From: Neotamlana laminarinivorans
Lineage (GTDB): Bacteria; Bacteroidota; Bacteroidia; Flavobacteriales; Flavobacteriaceae
Length of the DNA: 64,000 nucleotides
Direction: 5' to 3'
Assembly (NCBI RefSeq): GCF_020523925.1
Contig: NZ_JAJAPW010000001.1
Location: 124,001-188,000 of the forward strand
Below are positions 62,183-64,000 of the stretch, piece by piece. The number at the start of each line of letters is the position of its first letter. The stretch's first letter is position 1. The notes under the pieces are model-generated. The model was not told where the DNA came from. It was given only the letters and a program-made list of their open reading frames with translations, and made no database searches. The translations under genes were made by a program, and so were the position numbers.

Positions 62183-63325
62183 ATGATTAAAAAAGTTTAT
62201 TTTGATAATGCAGCAACTACAAAAGTACATGATGAAGTGGTGGATGCCATGGCCGAAGTTTTAAAAAATAATTATGGAAACCCATCGTCTACGCATAGTT
62301 TTGGGAGATCATCTAAAGTTTTATTAGAAAAATCTAGAAATACAATAGCAAAGCATTTAAATGCAGAGCCTGGTGAAATTATATTTACTTCTGGCGGAAC
62401 AGAATCTAACAATTTAATATTACAAAGCGCTGTTAATAATTTAAATGTAACGCATATTATTACATCTAAAATAGAACATCATGCTGTTTTAAACACGGTT
62501 AACATGTTACATGAAAATTATGGTGTAAAAGTAAGTTATGTAAAATTGGATATTAGGGGAGATATTGATTTAACTCATCTGGAAACATTAATGCAAACCG
62601 AAGCTAAAACTTTGGTTAGTTTAATGCATATAAACAACGAAATAGGCAATGTTTTAAATTTACAAAAGGTTGCTAATTTGTGTAAAAAAAATGATGTTTT
62701 ATTTCATAGCGATGCGGTTCAGTCTGTAGGGCATTATAAACTTAATTTAAAAGAAATCCCCATTGATTTTATTGTTGCTTCTGCGCATAAATTTCACGGT
62801 CCAAAAGGTGTAGGTTTTGCTTTTGTTAGAAAAAATTCAAATTTAAAACCTATTATAATAGGTGGCGAGCAAGAACGGGGTTTGCGTGCCGGCACAGAAA
62901 ATTTACACAATATTGTAGGTATGGAAACGGCTTTAAAAATGGCTGATAAAAACTTAGAAAGTACTACAAGTTACATAACAGACTTGAAACAATATTTTAT
63001 AGAGCAATTACAAAATAAAATACCAAACGTTGATTTTAACGGCACTAGTAGCAATTTAAATAATAATGCTTACACTATACTAAATGTACAGTTACCTTAT
63101 TTAGCAGAAAAATCGAATATGATTTTGTTTCAACTAGATTTAAAAGGTATAGCTTGCTCAAGGGGAAGTGCATGCCAAAGCGGAAGTGAAAAAAAGTCGC
63201 ATGTTTTAACCGAAATTTTGAATGAAACGGAATTGCAAAAGCCTTCGTTAAGATTTTCATTTAGTAAATACAATACAAAAGCTGAAATAGATTATGTAGT
63301 TGAAGTTTTGAAAGAATTATATTGA
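62183..63325 (+). CDS. Cysteine desulfurase (NifS/IscS family)
   Basis: The 380-residue PLP enzyme has YFDNAATTKVHDEVV at the N-terminus, the GGTESNNL motif, HSDAVQSVGHYKL, the PLP lysine in ASAHKFHGPKGVGF (~199-212) and the catalytic cysteine in ACSRGSACQSGSEKKSH (~326-342). It releases sulfur from cysteine for iron-sulfur clusters and thiolation. No IscU, SufBCD or other partner is in view, so its pathway is open. It is followed by a secreted protein gene. Confidence 0.94.
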   Translation: MIKKVYFDNAATTKVHDEVVDAMAEVLKNNYGNPSSTHSFGRSSKVLLEKSRNTIAKHLNAEPGEIIFTSGGTESNNLILQSAVNNLNVTHIITSKIEHHAVLNTVNMLHENYGVKVSYVKLDIRGDIDLTHLETLMQTEAKTLVSLMHINNEIGNVLNLQKVANLCKKNDVLFHSDAVQSVGHYKLNLKEIPIDFIVASAHKFHGPKGVGFAFVRKNSNLKPIIIGGEQERGLRAGTENLHNIVGMETALKMADKNLESTTSYITDLKQYFIEQLQNKIPNVDFNGTSSNLNNNAYTILNVQLPYLAEKSNMILFQLDLKGIACSRGSACQSGSEKKSHVLTEILNETELQKPSLRFSFSKYNTKAEIDYVVEVLKELY

Positions 63326-63415
63326 TTTTTGATATGTTAAAAATCTTTCAATATTTTATTGATGTATGAAAAATCGTTAACTTAGTAATGTTGATAAATT
63401 CAATTAAACTAAGTT

Positions 63416-64000
63416 ATGAAGAAACAATTACACTTTTTAATATGCCTATCTGTATTACTTTTACTTTCATTAAAAGTAGATGCACAAGTTGGAATTGGAA
63501 CAACTACACCCGATGTTTCTTCTATTCTAGATATAGAATCTACAACCCAAGGTGTTTTAACACCTAGAATGACTACAGTGCAACGTCTTGCTATAGCAAC
63601 ACCAGCCGAAGGACTTTTAGTGTTTGATACCGATGAAGATGCATTTTATTATTACGATGCAACTGGAACAAATTGGGTTGAATTAGGAAATGCAGTTTTA
63701 AGAGATAATTACAAATTAGTAAAAAACGTTGCCGATTTAGCAGATGAACTTGCTGCTGGTGGAGGTATAGAATATCTACTTAACACAGATACATATTATG
63801 AAATAAATGGAACCATTAATTTAGCTTTTCCTATAAATTTAAATGATGCCTATATTGCTGGCGAAGATACAAATGAAGATGTACTTATAGGTACTGGTGC
63901 TATTTTCTCTGGTGCTGCAGGTGGCTCTATTAGAAATCTTACACTAATAACCCCAGGAGCAGTGTTTAACTTAAATGGTACAGGATCAGAAAACTTAATA
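63416..64000 (+). CDS. Secreted surface protein, N-terminal part (truncated by window end)
   Basis: The first 195 residues are visible. They begin with a signal peptide (LLLLSLKVDAQ) followed by VGIGTTTPDVSSILDIES and TTQGVLTPRMTTVQRLAI, the N-terminal module shared by many large flavobacterial surface proteins that carry C-terminal T9SS sorting domains. From ~110 on a beta-helix-like repeat region begins (LNTDTYYEINGTINLAFPIN). The C-terminus and thus the secretion route lie outside the window. Confidence 0.85.
   Translation, partial: MKKQLHFLICLSVLLLLSLKVDAQVGIGTTTPDVSSILDIESTTQGVLTPRMTTVQRLAIATPAEGLLVFDTDEDAFYYYDATGTNWVELGNAVLRDNYKLVKNVADLADELAAGGGIEYLLNTDTYYEINGTINLAFPINLNDAYIAGEDTNEDVLIGTGAIFSGAAGGSIRNLTLITPGAVFNLNGTGSENLI

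Noticed and set aside
1-64000. tRNA, rRNA, CRISPR or prophage genes
   Set aside because: I looked through the spacers for cloverleaf-like GGTTC/CCA patterns, regular direct repeats and phage structural genes and found none I could support by eye.

Overview
The window comes from the chromosome of a low-GC bacterium of the Flavobacteriaceae (Bacteroidota). The evidence is a type IX secretion sorting-domain protein, several SPII lipoproteins, flavobacterial families (DUF6048/DUF6452, DUF4294, the CCC-motif membrane protein, YtxJ), AT-rich spacers without Shine-Dalgarno sequences, and promoters with the Bacteroidota -7 element TAnnTTTG. I recognised no rRNA, tRNA, CRISPR array, complete prophage or insertion sequence. 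Both ends cut genes: an Nramp transporter on the left and a secreted surface protein on the right.

Layout. 1-2.8 kb: 5-oxoproline operon (Nramp-like transporter, pxpA, pxpB, pxpC). 3.6-5.8 kb: deoxyribonucleoside catabolism (deoD, deoC and a second, divergent deoC-like gene). 6.1-8.8 kb: clpB. 8.9-23.2 kb: housekeeping and metabolic genes (ytxJ, an AgcS symporter, acetyl-CoA synthetase, a DEDDh exonuclease with a cNMP/CBS/DUF294 protein, a FAH-family hydrolase, a Bcr/CflA exporter, PrsW, NUDIX, an M42 peptidase, HlyIII, GNAT).

23.2-29.9 kb is a probable metal (zinc) homeostasis island. A Zur-like Fur regulator is divergent from a long leftward gene run: MerC-domain protein, folE, a 39-codon ORF, mogA interrupted by an in-frame TGA, a COG0523 GTPase, and an ABC ATPase plus an FtsX-type permease carrying a very His-rich extracytoplasmic loop, then a small exported CxxC protein. 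Two identical 19-bp palindromic boxes lie between regulator and run. A ZIP transporter is close by.

30.8-36.3 kb is the most unusual region. The last 60 bp of a THUMP-domain RNA methyltransferase gene recur twice downstream as gene-less copies, each joined to a second repeat. These repeats delimit three accessory modules: two unknown exported proteins, and an ATPase + DUF4435/TOPRIM pair that resembles the PARIS anti-phage system (AriA/AriB). The locus looks like an integration hotspot that has been used repeatedly.

36.3-64 kb: a thioredoxin-reductase-like flavoprotein, a DUF3500 lipoprotein, a LytS/LytR-type two-component pair, the pyrR-pyrB-STAS-DUF3291-rnz operon, pdxH, a CAP lipoprotein, an RluA-type synthase with a long N-terminal extension, fahA, glyA, a small accessory stretch (unknown membrane protein, two SRPBCC proteins, DoxX, a short Crp/Fnr regulator), DUF6048/DUF6452 with rlmD, rocD, two small membrane proteins, the T9SS protein, an Smr protein, a thrombospondin-type-3 lipoprotein, a cysteine desulfurase and the truncated surface protein. 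Family names rest on motifs read by eye; no database search was possible.
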